Assembly: GCF_022539505.1 (NCBI RefSeq)
Contig: NC_061510.1
Span: 224,710,043 to 224,774,042, forward strand
Direction of reading: 5' to 3'
Source of the DNA: Lolium rigidum
Taxonomy: Eukaryota > Streptophyta > Magnoliopsida > Poales > Poaceae
DNA length: 64,000 nt
Shown: in pieces, positions 46,770 to 58,959 of the stretch
How positions within the stretch are numbered: the stretch's first letter is position 1
Layout of the letters: each line of letters opens with the position of its first letter
Notes under the pieces: model-generated
Told to the model about the DNA's origin: nothing
The model's input: the letters and a program-made list of their open reading frames with translations, nothing else
Databases searched by the model: none
Made by a program: the position numbers and the translations under genes

Positions 46770-48165
46770 GTAGCCCCCGAGATTTTGCTTGAATCGGAGA
46801 ATCAGGGAAAATCTCCAACTTTACGATTATCATATAACTTCTTCGAGATAACACATATCTTTAATAGAACAGTTATATATTGTACATGGATAACGGTCAT
46901 TGGGGCTACTTCATCTGACGGATCAGGTACTAGTTAACTGCTCTTGTGGCAATCCGCAAAAACCTACTTCAAGATCACGTCCCTGGACATGATCTCGGGA
47001 TACTGGCGTAACCCGACATGTGCCGCTTAAGGTCTTACCATATGTCGAGTTCCAGTCATGTTTTATCGGTTACCTAACGCGTCTGTTAGGATTTTTCTTC
47101 GTATCTGTTGATACGGAAAAAAAGTAGCAAACCGCCGTCAGAGACGGTGCCACGCCGCTCAGGACGGATCCGGGGACTTACCTTCGCAAAGTTTTGCGGC
47201 ATTCAGAGATTATTCGCAACTGAAGCGCTCTGAGAATATATTGTCGAGTGCCTTTTTCGGCTGATGGAATAGCACATTTATTCGAGTCAATCGGATGACT
47301 TGTATATTTTTATATTGTCTTCCCGATGGGAGTATATGAAGAGTTATTTGTATAACTCGAAATATACTCATCATGCTTTTTCTGAGTTCATCGGGCAAGC
47401 GAACAACATTCCCGATGGGAGTAGCCCCCTTGGCTACAGCCAAGTACTTGGACTTGGTTGTAGGCTCACCATTTTAACACCTTTTGTTGCTATATTGTCG
47501 TCTTTTTTCGAGTTCCCCTATTTTATTTCGGGTGCGCGACCAGCGCTCCCGATGGGAGTAGCCCCCGAGGCTATGGAAAAATGCTTGCATTTGATCATAG
47601 GCTCTCGCCTTTTCTTTCTTGCCATCCTCGAGATTTCCTTCATTCTAAAGTAGCCCCCGAGCATTTGATCAAAAACTTGTATTTGATCAAAAGCTCGCGA
47701 AATTATCATCTCTTCTTTCTATCATCAATCTTAACACCACCGTAGCCGAACTTTTCCTTTGGTAAAGTGACATCAATGCTGACGATAGCCACGACCTCTG
47801 TATCGAGAACACACGAACTCTGCCTTGTGACTGAATTGTGGAACCAAAATCTGTGGCACGTTGACACGTTACGCAAGTGGGGGACACACGTCCTTCGCTT
47901 TTTCTGGCACGCGCTCTGTAGCGCCTGTCCAGTTCCTTCACAGTGAAAATACCTTTTTACCCCTTGAGCCACGTGTAAATCATCAAGTCCATTACTGCTG
48001 CATCCAACGGTGCGTCGATTCGCAAATTGTGTATAAATAACCTTCTTCTTCCTCCGTTCTCCCCTTCGCTGCGCCGCACCTCTGCTCCATCTCTCTCCAA
48101 AATCCCCATTGCCAAAAACGCTCCTGCGCCCGTGCTTACTTCCCTACCACAGTTAGTTCCACTGA
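46770..48165. other. Internal spacer of element E
   Basis: No coding frame. Recurrent blocks of the type CCCGATGGGAGTAGCCCCC...GGCT...TTGG...TAGGCTC occur at about 47411, 47548 and 47650, suggesting past tandem duplication of a ~140-bp unit next to the polypurine tract. Confidence 0.6.
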
Positions 48166-49060
48166 ATGCCGCCACGGTCAAGGCTTGCCAAACACACCTC
48201 CCGCATGGCGACGGAAGACCTGCAATTCTCCGAGTGGGAGAGATCTAGGATCTCCAATCAAGACGTGAACCTGCTCAAGAAGCTCGGGTTCATGAAGCAG
48301 GAGAAGACGCTGATCTTCACTGGCGAGGAGAGCTACCCCTCGCCGTGCATTGGATACCGGGTAACTTTTGTCGACCACCTCATCCGCGGCTTAGCTACTC
48401 CGATCCACGAATTTGTTCGTGGGTTACTCTTTGTTTACGACATGCAACTCCATCATCTCACCCCCAATTCCATCCTTCACATCTCGATCTTCATCACCCT
48501 CTGCGAATGCTTTCTCGGGACCCCTCCTAACTGGGGCCTGTGGAAACGCATATTCCTTGTCCGCCGCAACAGCTCCCACACCAGCACCTATAATGTAGGT
48601 GGTGTAGTTATCTGCGTCCGCCCAGATGTCGAATATTTCGATGTCAAGTTCCCTTACTCTGTTCAAGGGTGGCGCAAAAGAGGGCTTTATATCCACGAAG
48701 AGCACAATGACGCGCAGGAGTACAATGTCGCTCCTTTTGATGGTGGCGAAAAAAATATTTCGTCGACATTCTTGGGACGCTGAAGCTTCTGATGAAGAGA
48801 AAAAGGCGACAGATGCACTGATGCAGCGCATCCACGAACTCCAGAATACCCGCAGCAAAGAACTGTCGGGTATTCAGATTACTGCGTACTTCCTTAGGAT
48901 TAGGGTGCAGCCTCTTCAGGCTCGCAAGAACCCTCTCTGGATGTATGCTGGCGCTAAAGACGTGGACCGCTTCTCCAAGGATCTATCAGTAAAAGACTTG
49001 AAGAAGCTTGTTCGCAAGATTTCATCGCTGAGCAAGAAAGACGCCATTCCATCCTTGTGG
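48166..49060 (+). pseudogene. Putative gypsy-type transposon protein (PF04195-like), antisense ORF of E
   Basis: The first Met is at 48166 and a better-placed one at 48205 (MATEDLQFSEWERSRIS). The core reads FVDHLIRGLATPIHEFVRGLL, then LHHLTPNSILHISIFITLCECF, GTPPNWGLWKRIFLV and GVVICVRPDVEYFDVKFP. This matches what I know of the plant putative gypsy-type transposon / Transposase_28 family, whose biochemical function is unknown. The frame breaks in a run of seven A at 48749-48755 and continues in another frame as FRRHSWDAEASDEEKKATDALM to a C-terminal KKLVRKISSLSKKDAIPS at 49057. The insertion of F at 49061 removes the end. It runs opposite to the LTR orientation of E. Confidence 0.7.
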
Positions 49061-52000
49061 TGACCCTGCATACCACTGCATGTTGTAGTATGCCAGTCGT
49101 TGATATAACATTCGCGAAGTACCATTCCGCAAATATCACATCCCTCAGAGTAGTACAACAGAACATAGCAAGGTCCATAACTCATTCACACATTATTACA
49201 ATACATATACACAAGTCGTCTCGGAGCTCCTCTTGGGTCCTAAGAGGATATCTCCTGGGTTCGAGGTGAACCCAACTTAACTTACAATACCATTGTCTCT
49301 TGAAACAAACATTTATTTAATCGAGCAGCTACATGGTAAGAGTTTGTGCTGCTCGGCTACTACTACTCCTCAGATATCTCTAGGCTTGTTCTTCTCCGGA
49401 AGCCTCCCGGATCCGTAGACGATGATGTAGTCTACGCCTTCAACTCCTCCGAGAGGTCGGGTGCATCATAGCCGATAACCTCGGCTCCTTCATTGTTGTC
49501 GAAGTCCTCCTCCGGACGGTTCAGACAATCTAAGCATGGGATTTAAGAGTGGTATGAGTACGAGCGTACTCAACAAGTTCATTATAGATAAGAGGTGTTT
49601 AATGCACTAGCTACGATATTAGACCGGAAAGTCTAATACCAATGCAAGTTTTGATAAACATTTCTTCAAGAGATTGCTTTTATTTCAAAGAGCTATGTCC
49701 AGTCAGCCTTCACCGGTTTACTAGAACTTCATGGAGCTCCTTTCCGGCCGCGTTCGCAGTTCCTCAATCCCGGAACGAGGGAGTGACAGGTCACGATTCT
49801 TTACACTCTGCAGAGGTGTGTTGCTTTACCCATAAGAGATCTTAACCTTGGTGCCAACCGGGCAGCTTTCCCGTCCACACTTCCTTCGGTGTGAGGCCCG
49901 GTATAAGGTCTAGCCAATCATGTTCCTCCGCTACCTCGAACACCCACCCTTTTGTAAGATTGTCCTCCCCTATATCCATGATGAGACCGTTCCGGGCATT
50001 CATATGCCTTCCCCTATCATCATGGATAGACCGTTCCGGACACCTTACAATCCCTCATAGACCGCAATACCGTGGGGACTTAGGACTCCCCAGCCTCACC
50101 ATCTTGCTCCTTCGGGCAACAAGTGTACTACGGACTATGCCGTGGGGACTTAGGACTCCCAGCCTCACCAGCTTGCCCCCTTGGATTACAAGTGTACTAC
50201 GGTAAAGCGCATCCGTTGATGAACGAGAGGTGGAAACACTTTTGACTACTCCGTCCCACTCCGGATCTTATGGTTAACACGGGTATTACGGCACAAGAAT
50301 CACTGGCGACATTTGTTGTTTAATCCTAGATGGATATAAACCCGTGCAATGGAACCTCCACCATATCAACACAATCCATGGTTCCATTGCCCACCACTTA
50401 GTCATATTCATAGTTATGAAAGTAGTGGTTTTGATTTTTGTGCAATAGTGATAACCATAATACTTTGCAAGTAATTTGATAGAAATACTCAAATGACATG
50501 AGCAAGTGATGAACTTGCCTGAACACTGCAAAGTTCTGCAGTTGGAAGGTATGGACTGACCCTTGTCCTCTTGTTCTGAAAAATAGCATCATTGTCCGAT
50601 AAGGGCAATGGTTAAAGAAGCAATAATGCATGATTCCAGTTTTAGGGTTTGTTTCCCCCCTTCCGATGTCGTTGTTATTTTATGAGAGGTTAGATACTAA
50701 GAACATCTTAGGGATACTTGATTTAGGGTAAATCCAACCTTGAAATGTTGTCAAGGTGTTTTGAAGTCCAAAGGCATTAATGGACTTATTTTTATTATTG
50801 AAAATTATATGTGTGATTTAAATGATTATTTAAATCCTCAAATTAAGACTCATTCTTAATTGTCTTCAAAAATTATCTTTGATATTTTATTTGGATAGAG
50901 AATTTTATGCTGATCTATTTCCATATTTTTAATTATTTTTTTAGAGCTTTTATCATATTTCTATTGAATTTTCAAATTCCTGGTTTTTAATGGAATTTGG
51001 AAAAGACTGTTTTGCCCCTGGGCCCACCTGTCAGTGGAGCCCAGTGGTTTGGCTAGACCAGCTCGGGTCCAACCGACCCGAGCGGTCGGTCGCTCACTCG
51101 TTCGCCACGCGCCACTCTTCCTAACCCTAATCCCCTCCGCTCTCACTGGCGACCTTCGTCGCCCGCGCCGTCGCCGGTCGATTCCGGCGGACTCTGGTCG
51201 CCATGGCCTACGCCATGGGGCGCACTCGACGCGTCTCTCGACGGCGGTCATCTTCATCCGTGTCGATCTGGAACGGGCGCTGCTCCAGCTCGTCTTCGTC
51301 CTCCCTCACCGCGGCTAGGGTTACGGGATCGTGGTGATCCCGCCGTTCCTGGCGCTCCTGGTGCTTGGCCTCCGCCCTGGCTTCGCCGCCGTGGTGCGGG
51401 TGCTATGGCGCTTGTCGGCGCTGCCATGGCCTGTGCCGGGCTTGGCGCCGCCGGCGCTCTGGCGCGTGCCGCCATGGCCACCATGGCCGTGCCTACTCGC
51501 GCTCGACCCCGGTGATGTGTGCCCCTCCTCTCTCGCTCTCTGCTCTCCTCTCTATCGGTGCCTTGCTTGCTCCATCCTCTAGCTGCCGTGCTCACGGCTG
51601 CTACTGCTCTACCTCGCTGTGAGATGCTAGCTACGTCGCTCTAATCGCCTAGTAGCGGCTTACTTCTTGTTTATCTTGATGGTGCGCATGGCATGTTTCG
51701 AGCCATAGCTTGAACCTAGCATTTTTGGCTTGGAATCTTCCTGCTCTGCTCTATTGCTATTCGGCTAGGAATTCCTGTGTATTCAATTTGATCGCCTCGG
51801 CTTGATTACCAAGTGTAAACCTTGCAAATTTGCAAGTTCCAGGGCACTGAGATGCTGTCCCTTGTGCTCAATTACCTGTGTAAGTTTGGTTGGGCATTAC
51901 TGCTGGTTAATCTGTATGTTTTAATGATGTGCACCAAGTGTGGTGCTTATTTACCTTGATCTAGAGGTTCATGCTGCCTTGGGTGTGCTTCTGGATATAT

Positions 52001-54099
52001 TCACTTAATTATCTATTTGGTTGCCTGTGAAGCACTTATCTGTGATGCGGTTGTTCAGTTACTTAATTATCTGTTCATGTGTTAATTACTTGGAATGAGT
52101 TCTAGCATGCAGTAGCATGCTCTAGCAAGCTTCTGGTGATCATATGATCACCAGTTGCTTGTAAAAGCTGCTCTTTGGTGTCTGTGGCTCACTGTTGCTC
52201 ACTCTGTGCTGTGTGTGTATCACACAGACTTAACCTGGTGTGTATTGTTATTGGCTTATGCAACTGCTGTTGCTTGCACTGATCCATTGGATCACTGCAA
52301 AGCCCTGGTGCTTTTATTTATTTGTTTTGTTCACTTATCCGTGTTGCCTGAATTTTACTCGAAGTGGATAAGTGATGTGAGCTGTCTTGTGCGGTTGTGA
52401 TCATCTAATTAATTGTAACGAGGGCTAGATGGATGCCAACTCTCGGTTGTGTACCCTAGCCCTTTACTGAATCCAAATGGATAATGAGGTATAGGTTTTT
52501 GTGCTTGGCTCAGGGTTGAGGTGGCCCTGGCAGCACTTGTGTTGCTGTCCTGGTTGCTCCCCTATCTGTGGTTTGCCATGGTTTGTGTTGGTTGGCTGGA
52601 ATGGATTAGTTGTGCACTGGCTTGATCCAATCTTGGACTTCCAGTGACCTTTTGGTGTTGACAAAATATATAGACAGGTAATTGTCTATAATCTGATGGC
52701 TTAGCTAGTCGTAGGTGCTTAGTGAGTGGTTTAGGCTAGCTATGGTTTCATTCTTGGCTGGATTCCTCTAGTTATGCATGGATTTGCATAACTGTTGTTC
52801 CCATAGAATGTTTACCTAGTGGTCTTACCCATCTATGCTTGCACCAAATGGCCTGGTAGCCAGATGATGACACACACAGGGTATTCTACCCTTCTGGTGT
52901 GATTGAGATCATGCCTGTGCAATTTATGAGCAAAACCATCTGGTTTGCTCATGATGAATTGTATACCTCACTCCAGCTCCTAGATTAAAGTGTTGTTGTA
53001 GAGGTTTTGCTTCGGTGATTTGCTTGGCTTGCCCTGCTCCTCCTTGTGGCTTGTGATTCTTGATCCGGTTCGGTGGTGAGTTTGGGCGGGTTGAACAGCC
53101 TCCGGCTGTTCTTCCTGTTCTTGGTGTTCTTACTCTTTGGAGATGCTCGCCGATGGAATGGCTAGGGTTCACTCGTTGAAGAGGTTTATATATGGCTGGC
53201 CTCTTCTCCCCCTGGTCGACAGCTTGGTCTGGTTCAGCTTGTGACTCACTGCTGGTGTGTGTTTGTGCTGTGATGCATGCACAAGCAGTGACTTGGTGTT
53301 GAGCATGCACACATGATGTGTGTGCTGCTTGTGTGTCTGTGTGTACCAGATCCTGTGCATCTGGCTTGGAGAGGATCAGCTCGGCAGAGCTGTGATATTA
53401 TCCACCATTTTCATTTGATTTATAACCTGCCAAGTGGCTATGCCACTTGGCATAATTTCTCTTTGTTGTGATTTTTGTGCAGGGATCAAGAATGGATCAA
53501 AATGGACTTGGAGTTCATCATATACAAGATCAAATGAAGATGATCTTGTAGAATTTAGTCTAGGCTCATTAAATTGTAATTTTTCTTTATTTTCCTTTCT
53601 TCTATTCTGCCCATTTATGTAATGTGTTGTATTATTCTTTTATTTCACTTATGGATATTGTAATGACATTGTAATTTGTGTGATGATCAATAAAGCTCAA
53701 AGTTTTCTCTAATGAGCTTTACTTTATTATAATTGTTCATCTTGTTTATTATTGATTATTTACTTAATGAATTTCCTCAATTGAATTATTCAAAGTAATT
53801 ATTTAATGTTTGAATTTGAAATTCAAATTCAACCTTGGTTTGAATTCAACCATGTCATAACATTTAGAATTCAATCATGTAAACTCTCCCCTCTCTTCTC
53901 AAAACCCTAAACTAGTGAAGTGAGAAGCAAGTTTGTCGCACTCTCGAAACCCTAACCCTGTAAGGTGTCGAGAGAGAAACTTGTCCCCCTTCGATGCATT
54001 TTTTGTTTAAAAGCGCGAAATTTCCCCAGAATTTACTATGCAATGCACATCCCTTTCTAAAATCTACCCCTCGATCGTCTCTAAACCTGGGATATTACA
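49061..54099 (-). repeat. 3' LTR of element F (5039 bp)
   Basis: On the minus strand it starts TGTAATATCCCAGG at 54099 and ends ...TGGTATGCAGGGTCA at 49061. The first part matches 60264-64000 nearly base for base, except for a divergent GC-rich patch (about 51325-51650 against 62530-62905). Open frames in the GC-rich zone around 50960-51600 are composition effects and I do not treat them as genes. Confidence 0.92.
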
Positions 54100-55581
54100 G
54101 CCTTTCCCCCTTAAAGAAAACTTCGTCCCGAAGTTGTGGTTGTAATACCTGAACAGCTCGGGGTATGTTTTCCTCAAGTCTTCCTCTTTCTCCCAGCTGG
54201 CTTCCCTCTCGGGATGATGCTTCCATTGTATCTTGCAATACTTGATCGCCTTGTTTCTGAGTTGTTTCCAGCTCTCCTCAAGAATCTTGGATGGCTTCTC
54301 GATATATGTTAAGTCTGGTTGTAATTCCAGCTCATCATGTGATATTGGTTCATCTGGGGTCTTCAAACACTTTCTGAGTTGTGACACATGAAATACATTA
54401 TGAACTTGTGCTAACCTTCCAGGTAGATCCAATTCAAAGGCTAAACCTCGATTCTGATTCAGTATCTTGAAGGGTCCTATGTATCTAGGGCTCAACTTTC
54501 CTTTTACTCCGAATCTCTGAAGTCCTTTCATCGGGCTTACCTTAAGATATACCATGTCTCCAACTTGTGGCTCCCAAGTTCTCCTCTTCTGATCTGCGTA
54601 ACTCTTTTGCCGGCTTTGGGCTATCTTAAGCCTGTCTCTGATAATGTCAATGATTTGTTGTTTTTCCTTGACATAATCAGGGTTGAACTCTTTGCTTGCT
54701 CCGGCTTCATACCAACATATCGGTGATCTACACTTCCTTCCATAGAGAGCTTCAAATGGTGCCATCTTGATGCTGCTTTGATAGCTATTATTGTATGAAA
54801 ACTCTGCTAGTGGCAAGTGTTCCTCCCATGATCCTCCGAAGTCTAGGGCACATGCCCTAAGCATATCTTCTAAGATCTGATTGGTTCTCTCGGTTTGTCC
54901 ACCGGTCTGTGGATGATAAGCGGTACTATAGTCCAACTTGGATCCTAAAGCTTCGTGAAGTTGCTTCCAAAATGCTGATGTGAACACGGATCCTCGATCC
55001 GATACTATCTTCTTAGGTACTCCATGCTTACTCACGATCTCCTTGATGTAAAGATCAATGAGTTTCTCTCCTTTGTCCTGCTGATTTACCGCTAAGAAGT
55101 GGGCGCTCTTCGTCAACCGGTCCACGATTACCCATATCATGTCCTTCTTTTTATTAGTCATGGGTAGTCCGGTGATGAAATCCATCCCTATTTCTTCCCA
55201 TTTCCACTCTGGAATAGGTAAAGGTTGTAACTTCCCTGCCGGACTCTGATGTTCAGCCTTCACTCGCTGGCAAGTATGGCATTCTGCAACATATTGTGCT
55301 ATCTCCCTCTTCATGTTATTCCACCAGAATAGTTCCTTTAGATCCATGTACATCTTTGTACTTCCCGGATGTATGGAATATGGGGTTTGATGAGCTTCCC
55401 GGAGTATTACTTCCTTGATTTCAGCAATATCCGGAACGCAAATTCTTTTCTGGAACCATAATGATCCAGATTCTCCACGATGAAATTCTGAGGGTCTTCC
55501 TTCATCTATTCTTCTCATCTCCTCCACTATGAATGGATCGTCCAGTTGACCCATCATTATCTCATTCTTCAGAGTTGACAT
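54064..55581 (-). pseudogene. Integrase with chromodomain-like C-terminus, element F
   Basis: 505 codons, the longest intact piece. An HHCC zinc domain (EAHQTPYSIHPGSTKMYMDL ... AECHTCQR) is followed by the DDE core with GMDFITGLP (Asp), IVSDRGSVFTS (Asp) and GGQTERTNQILEDML (Glu), a GPY/F region (LSPRYIGPFKI), and a chromodomain-like tail (CKIQWKHHPEREASWEKEED, about residues 445-465). The family tail binds chromatin marks and guides insertion. The frame passes through the polypurine tract and 36 nt into the 3' LTR before stopping at 54064. Confidence 0.9.
54101..54114 (-). other. Polypurine tract of element F
   Basis: The minus strand reads TTAAGGGGGAAAGGC directly before the LTR start TGTAAT. 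It primes plus-strand DNA synthesis. It lies within the open integrase frame. Confidence 0.8.
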
Positions 55582-56068
55582 TCAGTTCATCGGCTACTTG
55601 CAACGCCGATAATCCTTCATGGGCTTCCTTCTCCCAAAGTTGTATTTGGGCTTGGCTTATTTCCTTCCTCAACTCCGGTGATATTTCTTGTTCCACTCCT
55701 CCGGTACTCTTTCTACTCAGGGCATCTGCTACAACATTAGCCTTCCCTGGTGTGTAATTGATTGTCAGATCATAATCTTTGATCAATTCTAGCCATCTTT
55801 TCTGTCTCATGTTGAGTTCCTTCTGAGTGAAGAAATATTTGAGGCTTTTATGATCTGTATAGAGCTCACACTTAGCTCCATAGAGAAAATGTCTCCAAGT
55901 TTTGAGTGCAAAAACGACAGCTGCTAATTCCAAGTCATGTGTTGGATAATTCACTTCATGAGGTCCGAGTTGCCTCGATCCATAAGATATCACTTTCCGA
56001 TCTTGCATGAGTACACAACCCAATCCGTGCTTGGATGCGTCACGAGTACACGGTGTAATCCTTGCCAA
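55562..56068 (-). pseudogene. RNase H of element F
   Basis: [16 protein letters not shown] (first catalytic Asp), [20 protein letters not shown] (catalytic Glu), [14 protein letters not shown] (catalytic Asp) and [17 protein letters not shown], the normal order for Ty3/Gypsy RNase H. In the first motif the residue before the Asp is Arg in a frameshift-affected context. The frame ends at 55562, overlapping the start of the integrase frame by 20 nt, so one base lost or gained explains the split. Confidence 0.88.
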
Positions 56069-57285
56069 CTTCCGGAACTGCTAACACCGGTGCTCGTGGT
56101 GAGTTTCTCTTTCAGAGTTTGAAAACTCTTCTCACACTCCTCTGACCACACGAATGGTGTGTTCTTTCTCAACAGCTTTGTCATTGGTCCTGCTATCTTG
56201 GAGAATCCTTCAATGAATCTCCGATAATACCCTGCCATTCCTAGGAATCCTCGGATCTCCTTGACAGTCTTGGGAGCTTCCCATTCTAGAACTGCTGCTA
56301 CCTTGCTCGGGTTGACAGCGATTCCATCTTTGCTAATGACATGACCAAGAAATTCCACTTGATCTAGCCAAAATTCACACTTGCTGAGTTTGGCATAGAG
56401 TTGGTGTTCCCTTAGTGTTTGCAACACTAACCTCAAATGTTCGGCATGTTCCGCCTTATTCTTGGAATATATCAAGATATCATCGATGAATACGATGACA
56501 AACTTGTCTAGATATGGCATGAAGATCTTATTCATGAGATTCATGAATATTGCTGGGGCATTGGTTAATCCAAAAGGTACTACAAGGTATTCATGATGTC
56601 CGTACCTCGAAACAAAGGCTGTTTTCGGAACGTCTTCCTTCTTGATCTTAATCCGGTGATAACCGGATCTTAGATCAATCTTGGAAAAGACTCCCGCGCC
56701 TCTAACTTGATCAAATAGATCTTGTATTCTTGGAAGTGGATACTTGTTCTTGATTGTGACGTTGTTGAGATTCCCGTAGTCTCCGCACATCCTTCTTCCT
56801 CCATCTCTTTTATCCACGAAGATCACGAGTGATCCCCATGGTGAAACACTCTCTTGAATGAATCCCTTTTGTTCCAAGTCATCCAATTGCTCCTTAAGTT
56901 CTTTCAACTCCTTAGGCCCCATCTTATATGGTGCTTTGGCAATCGGTGCTGTTCCTGGAATTAGGTCGATAGTGAATTCTATCTCCCTATCTGGTGGCAT
57001 ACCAGGTAATTCTGCAGGAAACACATCCTGGAATTCATTTACTACAGGTATATCCTCTAACTTCACCTCTTTCATGCTATTCAGTTGTAGCTCAACTTCA
57101 ATTTGTGTATGTTTGTCGCCTTGGTAGATCATTCTACTTCCATCGGGGCTTTTCAACGATACCGTCTTGTTCACACAGTCGATCAATGCTCCATTAGCTT
57201 CCAACCAGTTCATACCAAGAATGACATCAATGTCCTTCATCGGTAAAATGAACAGGTCCGCGTCAAACGCGCACTTATTGATCAT
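55990..57285 (-). pseudogene. Reverse transcriptase of element F
   Basis: A 431-codon open frame. It starts with the end of the protease ([20 protein letters not shown]), then the linker [20 protein letters not shown], and the polymerase core: [62 protein letters not shown], the catalytic FIDDILIYS (about 56500), and thumb motifs [15 protein letters not shown] and [19 protein letters not shown] in place of YVDD is usual in Gypsy elements. Catalytic Asp residues are present. A frameshift near 56060-56100 separates it from RNase H. Confidence 0.9.
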
Positions 57286-57600
57286 AATGACTTGTTTTTG
57301 TTTGGCATGGGTTACTACTATCGTTCCCCCGCGAAAGTATGGTTATAGGTGTATCTAACTTAGTGCAACTAATCCCATGTTTGATGATGAATTGTTGAGA
57401 AATGAATGATGTAGTTGCACCAGTATCAAAAAGTACTTTGCCGGGATGAGTGAGTATCCGGAGCGTACCTATCACCGCCTCGGTCGAGTTGACCACCTCC
57501 TCCAGACCGGTACAATTCAGCTTGCCGAAGGGCTTCTTATTCTTCCAGCCTCCCTCCGTGTTTCCTCGATTTCCTCCTCCTCCAGCATTGACCTCCTCCA
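57275..57600 (-). pseudogene. Aspartic protease of element F
   Basis: VLFDTGATTSFISQQFIIKHG at about 57440-57378 contains the D-T-G active site of retropepsins. The frame differs from gag upstream and shifts again near 57320 (in a run of C) before the LGMNWL signature, which falls in the reverse-transcriptase frame at about 57215. It would cleave the Gag-Pol polyprotein. Confidence 0.8.
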
Positions 57601-58655
57601 GTGTTTCTCTTGGGGCAGTCCTTCGACATGTGCCCCTCCCGGCGACAACCAAAGCATATAATCCTTGGTTTCTTGCAATCCCCGGCAAAATGCCCCGTGA
57701 GTCCACAACTCCCGCAAACGCTTTGATTTGCGATCCGGAATGCCTGATTCTTCCTACTACCATAGTAGTTGCTGTTGTTGTTGTTGTTGTTGTTGTTGTT
57801 ATATCTGGGCTTGAAACTCAAGCTGGTGTTAGGCTTGTTACTAACAAACCTCTTCGGCTCATACTTGGCCTTCTTCCTCTTTTCTTCTTGCAGTTGTTTG
57901 AAGTCATCTTCAAGAGTGATGGCTGCATCCACCAACTCTTGGAATTCCGTTGCTCTCATCATCCGCGGCTGTACCTTGAACTGGGGACTTAACCCCCTCA
58001 GAAATCTCTTTTTCTTCTTGTCCTCGGTATTGACTTCCTCAACTGCGTACCGGGACAGCTTTGAAAACTCCCTGACATAGGTCAGGATTGCCTTGTCCTT
58101 CTGCTCGAGACTCTCGAACTCTCGACGCTTCAGTTCTACAATACTTTCAGGGACATTGGATTCCCTGAACTTCCTTGCGAACTCCTCCCAGGTAAATACC
58201 TTTCCTGCCGGATACACTGCTACAATGTTGTCCCACCATGATGCGGCAGGTCCACACAACAGATGGGTAGCATATCTAACCTTCTCTTGGTCATTACATC
58301 CAACAGTGTTGAGCTTGCGCTCAGTATCCATCAGCCAATCTTCCGCGTCCATAGGCTCTGGCGCGTATGCGAAAGATATCGGCTTGGTGTTTTGGAAGTC
58401 TGCTAATGAGACTCCCTGGTTCTCCGGTCTCTCCACCCTATTCTGCTGCATCAGGTCCTGAAGGAATTTGTTCTGCAGCTCCAGTGTTACACGCTGCCTC
58501 TCTTCCGCCAGTTGCATGTACTGGATAAAGTTCTGCTGAGTCATGGGTGGTGGTGGTGGAAACTGATCTCTGGCTGCACCCTCAGCCTCTTCCTTTTCTT
58601 TTGCTTCGCGCTCCATGCGCTGTGCTTCAGTCTCGTTTCCTAACGTTCCCGACAT
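57537..58655 (-). pseudogene. gag of element F
   Basis: ATG at 58655 (MSGTLGNETEAQRMEREAKE). A Pro-rich and Gln-rich N-terminus is followed by the retrotransposon gag core (EPMDAEDWLMDTERKLNTVG, LLCGPAASWWDNI, FTWEEFARKFRESNVP), an Asn run encoded by a (TTG)n microsatellite at about 57772-57800, and two CCHC zinc knuckles: CGSCGLTGHFAGDC and CFGCRREGHMSKDC (about 57720-57615). The C-terminal Trp/Arg-rich end after TGGGQC comes from a frameshift near 57590, and the true frame continues into the protease. The product packages the RNA. Confidence 0.85.
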
Positions 58656-58959
58656 AATCCCCCTAGTTCTGCAACACAAGATGATACTCATAGTTACTCC
58701 ATGCGCAAGTTTTCTGAGCTCAACATTGTGCACAGAACTAGTCACGCAATGGAAATCAAGAAGCAAATCCAAATCATACAAAACATATACCATATATTTA
58801 CATACATAAGTGGTCTTATTACATAACTCAAGTCGATGTGAGTATGCAAACTCACTTATTAAAGTATATGTACAAATTTATACAAATATTACAAACTATA
58901 ATACACGTGGTACTTGTGTATTATAGCCACGCCTCCCTTGGTGGTCTTCTAATCAATCT

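Larger units (their letters stand above)
46376..49060 (-). mobile_element. Gypsy-type element E, 3' portion
   Basis: The short 3' LTR is 46376-46769. The bordering tract CTCGGGGGCTAC on the minus strand is the polypurine tract, which sets the orientation. The internal part to 49060 has repeated GTAGCCCCCGAGG-type stretches (46769, 47422, 47559, 47651) and a plus-strand ORF (48166-49060) that runs antisense to the element. At 49061 element F interrupts it; the rest of E lies beyond the window. It inserted into the LTR of D. Confidence 0.75.

Noticed and set aside
51034..51318. 94-codon open frame present in both LTRs of F (also at 62237-62521)
   Set aside because: It lies in a GC-rich LTR zone open in several frames on both strands; conservation only reflects LTR identity.
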